Shown: piece after piece, positions 7,805-15,739 of the stretch | How the letters are laid out: the number at the start of each line of letters is the position of its first letter | How positions within the stretch are numbered: position 1 is the first letter of the stretch | NCBI GenBank assembly: GCA_002503845.1 | Contig: DASO01000016.1 | Coordinates: forward strand, 61,835 to 90,782 | DNA length: 28,948 nt | Reading direction: 5' to 3' | From: Euryarchaeota archaeon UBA24 | GTDB lineage: Archaea > Halobacteriota > Halobacteria > Halobacteriales > Hikarchaeaceae | Notes under the pieces: model-generated | What the model was told of the DNA's origin: nothing | What the model saw: the letters and a program-made list of their open reading frames with translations, nothing else | The model's database searches: none | Made by a program: the position numbers and the translations under genes

Positions 7805-9283
7805 CTATTTATGCCGATACGTAGATTCCTCTGCGGTATCTTCTACAATAATTCCAAGAAGCTCCAATTCTTTTCGTATTTCGTCGGCTTTATCATAATT
7901 GCCTTTAGAACGCTCTTGCTCACGGGAATCTATTAGGGAAGTAATTGTATCAGAGAATGATTCGTTTGAATCGGCCACAACAAAAGAGAATCCAAGTACA
8001 TCTCGGGCAAGATCGTCCAGAGTTTTAATCGCAAGGTTCAATCCAAAATGATCATATTCTTCGTGTGTTTCAAGGTGTTGGTTAAGGGAATTGACAACAT
8101 CAAAAATTGCTACGAGTGCTTCCCGGGTATTAAAATCATCATCCAATGCAGTTTGGAAATTCCGTACAGAAGATTCTATAGATTTTCGGAGATTTTCGTC
8201 GGTTGTGGTTGAGTGGGGTGATGGCTCTAGGAGTGCGTTTGTAGTTCGAAGGTATGCACGTTCCAGTCTCCTCCAGCGTTCTACCGCCTCGTGGAGGGCA
8301 GACTCAGAATAAGCTTGATGACTATGGTAAGAAGTTGAAATTAAAAACATTTTAATGGAATTGGGACCAAATTCGGAGATCGCATTGGCAACAGAAAAAT
8401 AATTTTTTAGGCTCGAACTCATTTTTTCACCGTGGGTTTCTAGAAGGCGTACGTGTATCCAAAAATTAGCAAAATTTTCCCCAGTGGATGCTTCACTCTG
8501 TGCTTTTTCGTTTTCGTGGTGAGGAAACATCAGATCTTGTCCCCCCGCATGAATATCAATAGTATTCGAAAGGTGAGTCATAGACATCGCAGAGCACTCT
8601 ATATGCCAGCCCGGCCTCCCAAGGCCCCATGGAGAATCCCAGACGTCTCCAGAAGGAGCAGTTATAGGAGGCAGATTCGAATCGCGGTATTTGGAAATGG
8701 ATTCGGGAGGGACTTGGCCCGATTTCCATAAAGCAAAGTCGTGGGGGTGTCTTTTATCACTTACTTCTTCGGGAGAATCTGAAAAAAATTCTTCGTCTAA
8801 ATTTGGTTTAGATAATGCCCCATAATTGTCAAATGAACTTACGTCGAAATATACCGAACCATTGGACTCATAGGCGTGATTTGAGTCAATGAGGGAAGAG
8901 ATAATGGCGATGATTTCAGGTATATGTTCGGATGCTTTTGGATAAACGTGGGCACTTTTTAGACCTAATGAATTCATATCTTCAAGGGCTTTATTGATAA
9001 AATAAGTAGCAACTTCAGATTCAGAACTTCCGTAATCGGATTCTCCCAACCTAGCTACAATTTTCTCATTTATATCCGTGAAATTTTCAACATAAGTGAC
9101 AGAGAATCCCAAATATTCAAGCCACCGTCTCATAACATCTACGTGGACCCATGCTCGTGCATGTCCCAAGTGAGGTAGGTCGGAAACTGTTAAACCACAA
9201 AAATATATTGAAACAGAATTTGGAGTTATTGGTTTAAATTTCTCTTTTTTTCCAGTGAGGGAATTGGTTATGAAGAGCGACAC
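7805..9283 (-). CDS. cysS: Cysteinyl-tRNA synthetase
   Basis: 492-residue class I aminoacyl-tRNA synthetase. The HIGH motif is HLGH (38-41) with the zinc Cys29 just before it. The zinc-site residues Cys230 (GWHIECSAMS) and the His/Glu group of HAGGQDLMFPHHENE (245-259) are present, and KMSSS is at 287-291. The tRNA-binding helical C terminus follows. The start is GTG. A TATA-like stretch on the minus strand (GTTAATTTAATCC, about 9306-9318) lies about 28 bp upstream, suggesting a leaderless message. Convergent with the ribosomal operon. Confidence 0.96.
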   Translation of the reverse strand: MSLFITNSLTGKKEKFKPITPNSVSIYFCGLTVSDLPHLGHARAWVHVDVMRRWLEYLGFSVTYVENFTDINEKIVARLGESDYGSSESEVATYFINKALEDMNSLGLKSAHVYPKASEHIPEIIAIISSLIDSNHAYESNGSVYFDVSSFDNYGALSKPNLDEEFFSDSPEEVSDKRHPHDFALWKSGQVPPESISKYRDSNLPPITAPSGDVWDSPWGLGRPGWHIECSAMSMTHLSNTIDIHAGGQDLMFPHHENEKAQSEASTGENFANFWIHVRLLETHGEKMSSSLKNYFSVANAISEFGPNSIKMFLISTSYHSHQAYSESALHEAVERWRRLERAYLRTTNALLEPSPHSTTTDENLRKSIESSVRNFQTALDDDFNTREALVAIFDVVNSLNQHLETHEEYDHFGLNLAIKTLDDLARDVLGFSFVVADSNESFSDTITSLIDSREQERSKGNYDKADEIRKELELLGIIVEDTAEESTYRHK

Positions 9284-9319
9284 TAAAAAACGAAAGGTTT
9301 GGCAACTGGATTAAATTAA

Positions 9320-9511
9320 CTATTGTGCTTCTCCACCGTATTTGAGTAGGATATAACACAAAAAAAGAATTGCAACCATTCCAAAAATAGAAGCTATTAA
9401 TATGCTTTTCGCCGGGTCAGAGAAAGAAGATCCCGCGGCTGCTGCTATCCCCGAGCAAAAAATAAGTGCGAGAAATCCCATGGCAAATTTGAAAAAATGC
9501 GAGAATCCCAT
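9320..9511 (-). CDS. Small two-helix membrane protein
   Basis: Chosen start is the internal ATG at 9511 (62 residues, MGFSHFFKFAMGF...). A TATA-like box (CTTTATG, near 9541) lies about 30 bp before it, and the longer frame to 9571 would begin upstream of that promoter. Two hydrophobic segments (about 9-27 and 33-54) separated by a short polar loop predict a small integral membrane protein ending KYGGEAQ. It loosely resembles a small haloarchaeal membrane family I recall as DUF7525; not certain. Its promoter carries the same 15-bp element as the halocyanin operon, so a link to respiration is possible. Confidence 0.6.
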   Translation of the reverse strand: MGFSHFFKFAMGFLALIFCSGIAAAAGSSFSDPAKSILIASIFGMVAILFLCYILLKYGGEAQ

Positions 9512-9538
9512 ATAGTAAAGTCTCGGAATGGGAATTGC

Positions 9539-9553
9539 ATAAAGGCACCGATA
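9539..9553 (-). promoter_or_regulatory. Shared promoter element, copy 1
   Basis: On the minus strand this reads TATCGGTGCCTTTAT, a putative BRE plus TATA box about 30 bp before the start of the small membrane protein. The identical 15-mer occurs at the halocyanin promoter (14478-14492). Confidence 0.5.
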
Positions 9554-9605
9554 CGATTGGAAAGGTGTCAAAAATGTTTTAAGGGATAGGGTTTACTAAA
9601 GTGTC

Positions 9606-9863
9606 ATGGAGAATATAGAAGAAGAATTACGTGAACAGTTTTTTGAAGCATTCTCTCCCGCTACATATCCAATATCCAATCAGATGGATCTAGTTCCAAC
9701 GTTACCAAATGGTATGTCTACTAGATTTGAGTCGGGGGACTTTTCGATGACGGTGATCGAATTGAGTATGCGGTTGTCGGATAAACAAGATTTCCCTTAT
9801 GAAACTGTGGAAGATCTGATAGAAGATCTAATAGATGGAATGAAGGAAAAGGGGATTATTTAA
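9606..9863 (+). CDS. MTH865-like family protein
   Basis: 85 residues, with EELREQFFEAF, YPISNQMDLVPTLPNG and TRFESGDFSMTVIELSM, followed by KQDFPYETVEDLIEDLIDGM. This matches the MTH865 family (small helical, EF-hand-like fold known from a Methanothermobacter structure), common in haloarchaea and of unknown function. Cytoplasmic, no membrane segment. A TATA-like GTTTTAAGG (about 9573-9581) lies about 28 bp upstream. Divergent from the small membrane protein gene. Confidence 0.85.
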   Translation: MENIEEELREQFFEAFSPATYPISNQMDLVPTLPNGMSTRFESGDFSMTVIELSMRLSDKQDFPYETVEDLIEDLIDGMKEKGII

Positions 9864-9869
9864 AATGAT

Positions 9870-9884
9870 AACCGCTAAACGGTT
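9870..9884. repeat. Short inverted repeat downstream of the MTH865-like gene
   Basis: AACCG-CTAAA-CGGTT: perfect 5-bp arms with a 5-nt loop, between the MTH865-like stop and the next start. Could be a weak terminator or an operator for the next gene. Confidence 0.25.
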
Positions 9885-9902
9885 GCGTTAAGAACAATAA
9901 GT

Positions 9903-10343
9903 ATGGACCCAGCTATATTAGGCCCAATTGATGCTATTTTTTCTCCAATCATAGAGCCAATATTACTGATTGGGGTGGTGATAAATCTAGTCACTCGGCA
10001 TTTGGCCCATAGATCCCATATTCGACAAAATGAAGAAGAGAAGGGGTCCCTGAAACACTTTGTATTCCATGAGATTTCCAACGGGGTATTGATAGTATTT
10101 TCACTATACTATATGACTCTTCATCATCACGGAGGAATGGTTTTATCTTTAATGGTTTTGGCAATGATTTTAGCAGACATATTTGAGTTTGAAGCTAGGC
10201 TTGTAGAATCTAGAGGGGGAATGGAAATAGAATTGCCAAAGGGTTCGATGGTCGGATCGGCGCTAGTATTAGTATACATACTATACATAATCATACTTCC
10301 TGCAGGACCACTAGATCAATTTCTCACATTAATACCGATATAA
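9903..10343 (+). CDS. Conserved haloarchaeal membrane protein (DUF7313-like)
   Basis: 146 residues with about four hydrophobic segments (near 15-35, 60-75, 80-95 and 115-135). A cytoplasmic-looking stretch RHLAHRSHIRQNEEEKGS separates the first two. LYYMTLHHHGGMVLSLMVLA contains a HHH motif, and ADIFEFEARLVESRGGMEIE is well conserved in haloarchaeal relatives I remember, annotated as DUF7313 (number from memory). Those sit beside the cytochrome bc genes, as here, which suggests an accessory or assembly role for that complex; function is unknown. Convergent with the end of the operon. Confidence 0.75.
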   Translation: MDPAILGPIDAIFSPIIEPILLIGVVINLVTRHLAHRSHIRQNEEEKGSLKHFVFHEISNGVLIVFSLYYMTLHHHGGMVLSLMVLAMILADIFEFEARLVESRGGMEIELPKGSMVGSALVLVYILYIIILPAGPLDQFLTLIPI

Positions 10344-10355
10344 ATTAAATTGGTT

Positions 10356-10616
10356 TTATTTTTCGTTTGATTTCGCTTTGATTTCGTTGATAGCAGGGAT
10401 GAGAACCCAAAAGGTAAGGGCCCCAACGACGGCGAACCAAAACATAATTTCCCGGAGTACAATTGAAAACTGCCCGTAAAAATCCAAGTTTTCAGGAACG
10501 GGTGCTATTAGCTGCGTGGTTTCAAACCCAGGAGTTGTGAACCACCCAGAGAGTATCATCCAAGCTAGTCCTGCGATTGAAAATATACCAAAACCTTTCA
10601 TGAATTCGTCGGCCAT
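10356..10616 (-). CDS. Small membrane protein of the cytochrome bc operon (DUF7314-like)
   Basis: 86 residues with two hydrophobic helices (about 8-25 and 53-76), joined by an extracytoplasmic-type loop WFTTPGFETTQLIAPVPENL, and a charged C terminus NEIKAKSNEK. It resembles the haloarchaeal family I recall as DUF7314. It is the last gene of the halocyanin-Rieske-cytochrome b operon, 9 bp after the preceding gene. Probably a small supernumerary subunit or assembly factor of the cytochrome complex (inference from position). Confidence 0.75.
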   Translation of the reverse strand: MADEFMKGFGIFSIAGLAWMILSGWFTTPGFETTQLIAPVPENLDFYGQFSIVLREIMFWFAVVGALTFWVLIPAINEIKAKSNEK

Positions 10617-10625
10617 GGTCTGTAG

Positions 10626-10895
10626 TTAATCCTCCTTGCCCTTAGTTATTGTCATTCCCTGTGTTTTGAAACGGCTAGTGAATGCATACACTACAGTTCC
10701 GATTCCAATTGAAGAAAGGCCGACTAACGCTAATAAAGGGTCTATCTGAGAAAATGGAGAGGTTGCTCTTTGAGTTGCCGTGTCAAGTAGGATGAAACCA
10801 ATGACGATGGAGAGTATGGAAAAAGCAGTTGAAAGTACAACTATACTTTTATAAAGTTGGTTAGGAACAATTACTTCTCTGTCTGTTTTTCCCAT
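10626..10895 (-). CDS. Small membrane protein of the cytochrome bc operon (DUF7315-like)
   Basis: 89 residues, beginning MGKTDREVIVPNQLYKS, then two hydrophobic helices (about 17-37 and 52-70) and a basic tail RFKTQGMTITKGKED. The layout and the 'VPxxLYK' start match the haloarchaeal family I recall as DUF7315. It sits 9 bp downstream of the cytochrome b C-terminal gene and 9 bp upstream of the DUF7314-like gene, clearly one transcription unit. Likely a small structural partner of the cytochrome b complex; no catalytic residue is visible. Confidence 0.75.
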   Translation of the reverse strand: MGKTDREVIVPNQLYKSIVVLSTAFSILSIVIGFILLDTATQRATSPFSQIDPLLALVGLSSIGIGTVVYAFTSRFKTQGMTITKGKED

Positions 10896-10904
10896 AGTAA
10901 TGAG

Positions 10905-11726
10905 TTATTTAGGAGGTTTCGGGGGGCTATATGGTTTAGGAGGTCTAAGACGATAGTAACGTCTGTTTAATTCATACATATATCCTTCCCGCATGGTTTT
11001 TAATAAGGAATAGAATACAATCCCAAATAGAACAGGTAGAATGAAAGTTAAATCAAAGAGGAGATGGGAATTTAGAGGGACCAGATTTTTGACAGAAAGA
11101 ACACTTACGGTGAATGCAAAAACTACACCTGCGACACCGAAAGCTGCCCAAAATGGTTCTTCTACAGGCCGTCTAGCTTTGCCTTTATTTACAAATGGCA
11201 GGGCTGCCAAGAACCCCACGACGACTAGATTTGCAAGAACTCCGAATGTTCGATCTAGCATTATTTTGTCACCTCCTAATATGGAAAGTGCAGGGTTGAG
11301 CGGTTCGAGCTTAAGAAGACCAAATGACCAATATAGGTACCAATCAGGGAGGATGACCGCAGGGGTTTGGCTTGGGTTTGCAGGAGCGGCAATGTGAGGA
11401 GGTGCAACGGCCGAAAGAAGTAATATAATGCCTATGAAAAAGCTAGTAATTGCAAATCCGCGGACGACTTCGTGTGGCCACATTGGGAATCCCAATACTT
11501 CCCGTTCTAAATAGTCAGCTCGGGAACGAATGTCTTGATCCTCAAGTCTAGCCCGTTCGAAATATTCATATGTGAGTTGGGCTAGCCCAGTGGATCTAGA
11601 TTTACGCTCAGACCAACTAGGGGTTTGATCATCAGGGGGGACTGGGGTTTGCATTAATCCAGAGCCATCGGTGAGGATAGGGAATTCCACGTTGTTTTTT
11701 TGTTTTTTGTATATTTTGTTTTTCAT
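10905..11726 (-). CDS. Cytochrome b C-terminal subunit (subunit IV-like)
   Basis: 273 residues from the chosen ATG at 11726, 7 bp after the stop of the b-heme gene; the longer frame to 11786 would overlap that gene and adds residues with no family match. A soluble N-terminal part of about 90 residues (ADYLEREVLGFPMWPHEVVR) precedes at least three transmembrane helices. PDWYLYWSFGLLKLEPL contains PDWY, the counterpart of the PEWY quinol-oxidation loop of cytochrome b/subunit IV. With the preceding gene it rebuilds a full cytochrome b, split as in b6f complexes. The C terminus is proline- and arginine-rich. Confidence 0.88.
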   Translation of the reverse strand: MKNKIYKKQKNNVEFPILTDGSGLMQTPVPPDDQTPSWSERKSRSTGLAQLTYEYFERARLEDQDIRSRADYLEREVLGFPMWPHEVVRGFAITSFFIGIILLLSAVAPPHIAAPANPSQTPAVILPDWYLYWSFGLLKLEPLNPALSILGGDKIMLDRTFGVLANLVVVGFLAALPFVNKGKARRPVEEPFWAAFGVAGVVFAFTVSVLSVKNLVPLNSHLLFDLTFILPVLFGIVFYSLLKTMREGYMYELNRRYYRLRPPKPYSPPKPPK

Positions 11727-11733
11727 AATATCA

Positions 11734-12528
11734 TCAATGTGGTTCTGCAATTCCTTGCATCCAAACAATTCCAATGTGAATTGCAATCACAGTAGTTACC
11801 GCAAATGGAAGTATGAATACGTGGAGGATATACATACGTTGTAAAGTGGCTTGTCCTAGGGAGAATCCGCCAAACATTAGTTGTGCAACCCATTCACCCA
11901 ATATAGGAATTGAGAGTGCCATTTCAACCCCAATTTGACCGGCCCAGAACGAAAGTTGATCCCAGGGGAGGAGGTAACCAGTGTAGCCGAACATCAGGGT
12001 GAGTGAGATCAAGATGATTCCTATTATCCAATTCAATTCTCTTGGTTCTTTGTATGCCCCTACGAAATAGACACGCAGCATATGGAGGAAAACTGCAGCT
12101 ACCATAACTTGTGCAGACCATCGATGGATGGAACGTAACATGAATCCAAAATTGAGATCGGTCATGATATATGTTATTTGGTTGTATGCAACGGAGGGGT
12201 CTCCAGCCGTTGCGGGGGAATAATAGAATCCTAGCAAAGCCCCAGAGATGGCAGCGACTAGATATGCAATTACAGAGAAGGTCCCAAGTGCATATAGTGG
12301 ATACCAATACCAAAATTTATTATCAAGATTGTATTGTTCGGTGTGGCTACGGGGCATTTGCATATTTATCTTGTAGTATAAATTTTCCATAGACTCCAGG
12401 TAATCTACTATTCGGAGACGTTGATCTGCCCAGATGAGAATTGTTAAATAGGTTTTTTCAAGGGGAGTCAGTTCCTTTTCAGATAGCCATTTGGAATAGT
12501 CGTAGTGTTCTTTTAAATCAGGGGTCAT
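11734..12528 (-). CDS. petB: Cytochrome b (b6-type, heme-binding N-terminal part)
   Basis: 264 residues with four core transmembrane helices. The heme-ligand histidines are H135/H149 (HRWSAQVMVAAVFLH, 13 residues between) and H236/H251 (HVFILPFAVTTVIAIH, 14 between). The 13/14 spacing is the b6 pattern. GYLLPWDQLSFWA is the quinone-site loop. It oxidises quinol within a membrane cytochrome bc-type complex together with the Rieske protein upstream (1 bp gap) and the subunit IV-like protein downstream (7 bp gap). A hydrophilic N-terminal stretch of about 70 residues precedes the first helix, as in haloarchaeal homologues. Confidence 0.93.
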   Translation of the reverse strand: MTPDLKEHYDYSKWLSEKELTPLEKTYLTILIWADQRLRIVDYLESMENLYYKINMQMPRSHTEQYNLDNKFWYWYPLYALGTFSVIAYLVAAISGALLGFYYSPATAGDPSVAYNQITYIMTDLNFGFMLRSIHRWSAQVMVAAVFLHMLRVYFVGAYKEPRELNWIIGIILISLTLMFGYTGYLLPWDQLSFWAGQIGVEMALSIPILGEWVAQLMFGGFSLGQATLQRMYILHVFILPFAVTTVIAIHIGIVWMQGIAEPH

Positions 12529-12529
12529 G

Positions 12530-13390
12530 TCATTCCTCAGTCCTTGGTAAAGCTACAAATCGATCTTTGATTATGCTGAAAGGATCATAGACGGATTGGT
12601 GGCATTGGCAATAAATTAAATCTGCGCCATCAAATTTTTCACTATCTGTGAATGATTTGAATCCGGGAACGCAGCAAAAATGAGTGCATTTGTCTAATAT
12701 GGCTATAAATCCTTGGCGGCAACTTTCCTGAAGCCATTGTTTTGTTTCACCTTGTGCATTAGAGATTAGGTTGTCAACTATTGTACTACGAATGAGCTGC
12801 ACGGGCATCTGTACTTGAGGGGGTACATCTTGAGACCTCCAGGTAGCAAATGCAGGCTTTCCCACACCCGCCTTTCCAATTGAATTACCCCAAGTCACGT
12901 AGTCCTCAAAATCGTCAATATGTACTTTTGCCCCGGGGGAAACTTCTTCTTTTTGCCACTTATAAGGGGGATTATTTGCATATCTGAAATAGTTGTCTTG
13001 ATCTGCAAGTGGTTTTACTCCAGGGTAGGTTTGGACACCACAGTATTGGAACCAATCAGAGGAATAAGTAACACCGGCTATTTCTTGTTGGGCCACAGTT
13101 ACCTTCCTCCCTCCTTCAATTATTTCAGATACTTTTGGCCACAATCCCATAAGGAATCCATCGTCGTCGATGACGACGGGTATTTGAGGCATTCCGCGAG
13201 GAGCAGGACCAAATAATTTTTCGATTCCGAAGTATTCGGTTACGCCACCACCAGCTCCAGAAGGATTGGTCATGGTGTTTACAGTTCCGCTAGTCGCAGT
13301 TCCAATACCTGCTAGTGCGGCCCCGCCTACGACACCTTTGACAAACCGCCTTCTTCCAGAAACTTTGGGGTATTTATCATCTGAAGTCAT
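12530..13390 (-). CDS. Rieske [2Fe-2S] protein of the cytochrome bc-type complex
   Basis: 286 residues. GRRRFVKGVVGGAALAGIG at 12-30 is a Tat-type signal/anchor, so the protein is likely exported folded and held at the membrane. The cluster motifs are CTHFCC (235-240; ligands C235, H237) and CQCH (261-264; ligands C261, H264), with C239 or C240 and C263 available for the usual disulfide. It passes electrons from quinol to the copper protein encoded upstream. It lies 2 bp after the DUF7318-like gene and 1 bp before petB, tightly operonic. The region between anchor and cluster (50-230) is large, as in haloarchaeal versions. Confidence 0.92.
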   Translation of the reverse strand: MTSDDKYPKVSGRRRFVKGVVGGAALAGIGTATSGTVNTMTNPSGAGGGVTEYFGIEKLFGPAPRGMPQIPVVIDDDGFLMGLWPKVSEIIEGGRKVTVAQQEIAGVTYSSDWFQYCGVQTYPGVKPLADQDNYFRYANNPPYKWQKEEVSPGAKVHIDDFEDYVTWGNSIGKAGVGKPAFATWRSQDVPPQVQMPVQLIRSTIVDNLISNAQGETKQWLQESCRQGFIAILDKCTHFCCVPGFKSFTDSEKFDGADLIYCQCHQSVYDPFSIIKDRFVALPRTEE

Positions 13391-13392
13391 GG

Positions 13393-13782
13393 TTATTTTT
13401 TCTTATAGAGGTATAGATTGGTTTTCATCTTATCGGTCATAGTGGTAATTATGGAATGGCCATGTACATCTTCTGGTTTGGTGTAGAGGTCTTCCCATTT
13501 TCTCCTGCGCTGTTTTACAATTACGACATCCGGTAAAAAATCCCTTCGGTACAGAACCAGGATGAAGGATAAATTAATAAATAGTAGGGCTAGTAGACCT
13601 CCTAAATACATATTTCCCACTCCAGAGAATCCCCAGCCTCCGAAGATTAAACCATAGGTGAATAGGGTCGCGAATAGGACTTCAATCACAGTGAGTAAAA
13701 CTATGGCTATTGTTGCTGCCGTGCTTTCTCGCGGAGGTTCGTAGCGGTGTATAGAACCATATTTACTACTTGGAGATGTCAT
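13393..13782 (-). CDS. Small membrane protein of the cytochrome bc operon (DUF7318-like)
   Basis: 129 residues: a polar N terminus with YGSIHRYEPPRESTAATIAI, two hydrophobic helices (about 22-48 and 56-80), and a basic C-terminal part RRDFLPDVVIVKQRRRKWED. This is very close to a haloarchaeal family I recall as DUF7318, always next to the Rieske gene. It lies 4 bp from the halocyanin gene and 2 bp from Rieske. The function is unknown; an accessory subunit is likely from its fixed position. Confidence 0.78.
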   Translation of the reverse strand: MTSPSSKYGSIHRYEPPRESTAATIAIVLLTVIEVLFATLFTYGLIFGGWGFSGVGNMYLGGLLALLFINLSFILVLYRRDFLPDVVIVKQRRRKWEDLYTKPEDVHGHSIITTMTDKMKTNLYLYKKK

Positions 13783-13786
13783 ACTA

Positions 13787-14449
13787 TCACTTTTGTTTTG
13801 GGTATCCTGAATGTGGCGTTTCGTTGTACTTTAAGAAGAAAAATGTGAATACTAGAGAAGCGAATATTCCAAGAAGTGTTGCTATTCCGACCCAGTGTGC
13901 TTGGAATGCCACACCCATGTGTTCGGGGTCTTCTCCTTCGGAATGTGGATCGTCTCCCCCTGCCCCCATTCCTGCTGCATGGCCGCCACTGCTACTTGAT
14001 GCAGTGGCTGCACCTCCTTCACTAACTATTACTTTACCGATCATTTGGATGGTTTCGTGAGGGACACAGAAATAGCCATATTCCCCTTCCATATCGAAGG
14101 TATAGGAGTAAGTTTCGTCTTTTGCAATGTTTCCACCGGGGTAGCCGCTTCTGGCATCGTCTTCGGAATCAAATCCACCAGATGCCCAATAGGGTGCCCC
14201 ATCGGGCAATTCATTTTCATAGGCAGTGATCGAATGTCCCATTTGACCAACGGTAATCCATTCGACTGTGTCGCCGGGTGCAATGGTGATCACATCGGGG
14301 TCATAAATCATAGCGTCGGTCATTTCGACCACATGAGTTTGGGCAGATTCTTCTGCTGACGGAGGCACTTCTGCCGCTGCAACAATTGGAGAGGTAAAAA
14401 GAAGTGCAAGAGACCCGGTAGCAGATTGAAGGAAATGCCGCCGATGCAT
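13787..14449 (-). CDS. Halocyanin-like blue copper protein with C-terminal membrane anchor
   Basis: 220 residues. A Tat-like signal (RRHFLQSATGSLALL, 3-17) is followed by a plastocyanin-type cupredoxin domain (about 38-145) with all four type-1 copper ligands: His72 (GHSI), Cys128, His131 and Met136 (CVPHETIQM). A Gly/His-rich linker leads to one transmembrane helix (about 186-206), so the domain should be tethered outside the membrane. It probably receives electrons from the Rieske protein and delivers them to a terminal oxidase. First gene of the operon running to 10356; its promoter element is at 14478-14492. Confidence 0.92.
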   Translation of the reverse strand: MHRRHFLQSATGSLALLFTSPIVAAAEVPPSAEESAQTHVVEMTDAMIYDPDVITIAPGDTVEWITVGQMGHSITAYENELPDGAPYWASGGFDSEDDARSGYPGGNIAKDETYSYTFDMEGEYGYFCVPHETIQMIGKVIVSEGGAATASSSSGGHAAGMGAGGDDPHSEGEDPEHMGVAFQAHWVGIATLLGIFASLVFTFFFLKYNETPHSGYPKQK

Positions 14450-14477
14450 ATAGTGGAATATGAGTAGAGGAGGTCAA

Positions 14478-14492
14478 TAAAGGCACCGATAT
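14478..14492 (-). promoter_or_regulatory. Shared promoter element, copy 2 (cytochrome bc operon)
   Basis: Minus strand TATCGGTGCCTTTAT. The CTTTAT part, near 14479, is about 30 bp before the halocyanin ATG, so the operon message is probably leaderless. Identical to the element at 9539-9553. Confidence 0.55.
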
Positions 14493-14533
14493 GTGTGAAA
14501 TAAACAGAGATATAAAATATCTGAAAATTGATC

Positions 14534-15187
14534 TTATTTTTTATCAGAAGGGGGGAGAAAATCGGGTCGGAAATCGGATCCAATTCCAATTTTTTTTAGT
14601 CGATCTTCGTACTCCGTGGACCGAAAACGATCAGATAGACGCGAGTGGACTACGACTAAGAGTAGGAATAGCCCGGTAAAAATAAAACCAAATCCAGAGA
14701 CAGTGGTGAGAATTCCGGAACCGGGACGGGGAAAGTTTATAAAAAGGGGTGAAAAAAGAAGTAGAATTCCAATGATCAAGAAGGATGATGCCAATATTTG
14801 AAGCAATTTATTTCCAATTCCAGAGGAGGATTTGGAGATTGCATCAATATTGAGAGAGAAATCCCCTGCAGGTAGTTCGGGCACATCGTAAGTGTCCATA
14901 GAGCAAAGTACAACTATATTTTCTATCTCGGTTCGGATTGAACCCATCCCACTCACTGAACCGTCGAGTGCTATAAGAGCATATCCGGCATCGTCATAGA
15001 TTAAAAGATTCTCTTCGTCGTCAATATGGATTGTTTCTATTGCGGCTATGATATTCCGCCTAGAGATTCGATCTCTAATGTCTAGTTCTACACGATTTAA
15101 CAATTCTTTGCCAACTATAGAAAATTCTAGATCAGAGGGGAGATCGGAGTCAGGTGGAGTGAGTGATTCTTCGTTGGGGCTGGACAA
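14534..15187 (-). CDS. Conserved haloarchaeal membrane protein (DUF7319-like)
   Basis: 217 residues. The soluble N-terminal half includes IVGKELLNRVELDIRDRI, an IYDDAGYALIALDGSVSGMG stretch and VVLCSMDTYDVPELPAGD. Two hydrophobic helices (about 130-150 and 157-178) and a basic tail follow. It resembles the haloarchaeal family I recall as DUF7319, found beside the cytochrome bc genes. The start is TTG: a TAA stop lies six codons upstream in frame and no ATG or GTG lies between, so TTG is the only available start. It is upstream of the halocyanin operon but separated by 84 bp with its own promoter. Function unknown. Confidence 0.72.
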   Translation of the reverse strand: MSSPNEESLTPPDSDLPSDLEFSIVGKELLNRVELDIRDRISRRNIIAAIETIHIDDEENLLIYDDAGYALIALDGSVSGMGSIRTEIENIVVLCSMDTYDVPELPAGDFSLNIDAISKSSSGIGNKLLQILASSFLIIGILLLFSPLFINFPRPGSGILTTVSGFGFIFTGLFLLLVVVHSRLSDRFRSTEYEDRLKKIGIGSDFRPDFLPPSDKK

Positions 15188-15257
15188 GGTGTTTTCATAT
15201 TGTTAACCGAAGAGCAAAAATTAAGTGATCTTAGGGTGTTTGGTTTGAACGAACGGG

Positions 15258-15731
15258 ATGAATGGAGATGCAATAATTGCCACAATAGTTTTAATTACTG
15301 TTACGGCTAGTTTTCCATTTTACATATATGGTGCATGGATAATTCTTAGAGAAAAAGTAGTTACATGGGGGGTTTTAGTCCACCATTTAAAATTTATTTT
15401 TACAGGTCTTGCACTTACTACATTCCCCATTATTGTGTGGATGATACCTAGATCCTTTTCTCGGTTAGATGGATACATTGCGTTACACACTTTTGTGGGC
15501 CTCCAGGCATATGCATTTTTGATCTTTGCATTGACAGGAATAATCAAAATATTTAATGCGAAGAGATCTTTGAACCTATATCAAGTTCCAGATGACTCGA
15601 TTCCAATTGAAGAATTGGGAGATGGGATTGATCTATGGAGAAGGAGACTAAGAGTAGGAGTAATGGGATTTCTAATAATCTGGATTATAGCATGGAGTAT
15701 AGGAGTGATCCGATACTTCCAATTATATTGA
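15258..15731 (+). CDS. Conserved haloarchaeal membrane protein (DUF7321-like)
   Basis: 157 residues with four hydrophobic segments (about 7-27, 45-63, 75-97 and 132-152). VTWGVLVHHLKFIFTGLALT carries a HH pair in the second segment, and LHTFVGLQAYAFLIFALTGI a His in the third. This histidine-bearing four-helix layout resembles small b-type cytochrome or cytochrome-assembly folds, but no heme role is shown. It matches a haloarchaeal family I recall as DUF7321, again part of the cytochrome bc neighbourhood. Divergent from the DUF7319-like gene, with about 70 bp of shared A/T-rich promoter between them. Confidence 0.75.
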   Translation: MNGDAIIATIVLITVTASFPFYIYGAWIILREKVVTWGVLVHHLKFIFTGLALTTFPIIVWMIPRSFSRLDGYIALHTFVGLQAYAFLIFALTGIIKIFNAKRSLNLYQVPDDSIPIEELGDGIDLWRRRLRVGVMGFLIIWIIAWSIGVIRYFQLY

Positions 15732-15739
15732 AAATGGAA

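Noticed and set aside
11727..11786. Longer start for the cytochrome b C-terminal subunit
   Set aside because: It would overlap the end of petB by about 50 bp in another frame and its extra residues look like petB antiframe sequence; the ATG at 11726 gives normal operon spacing.
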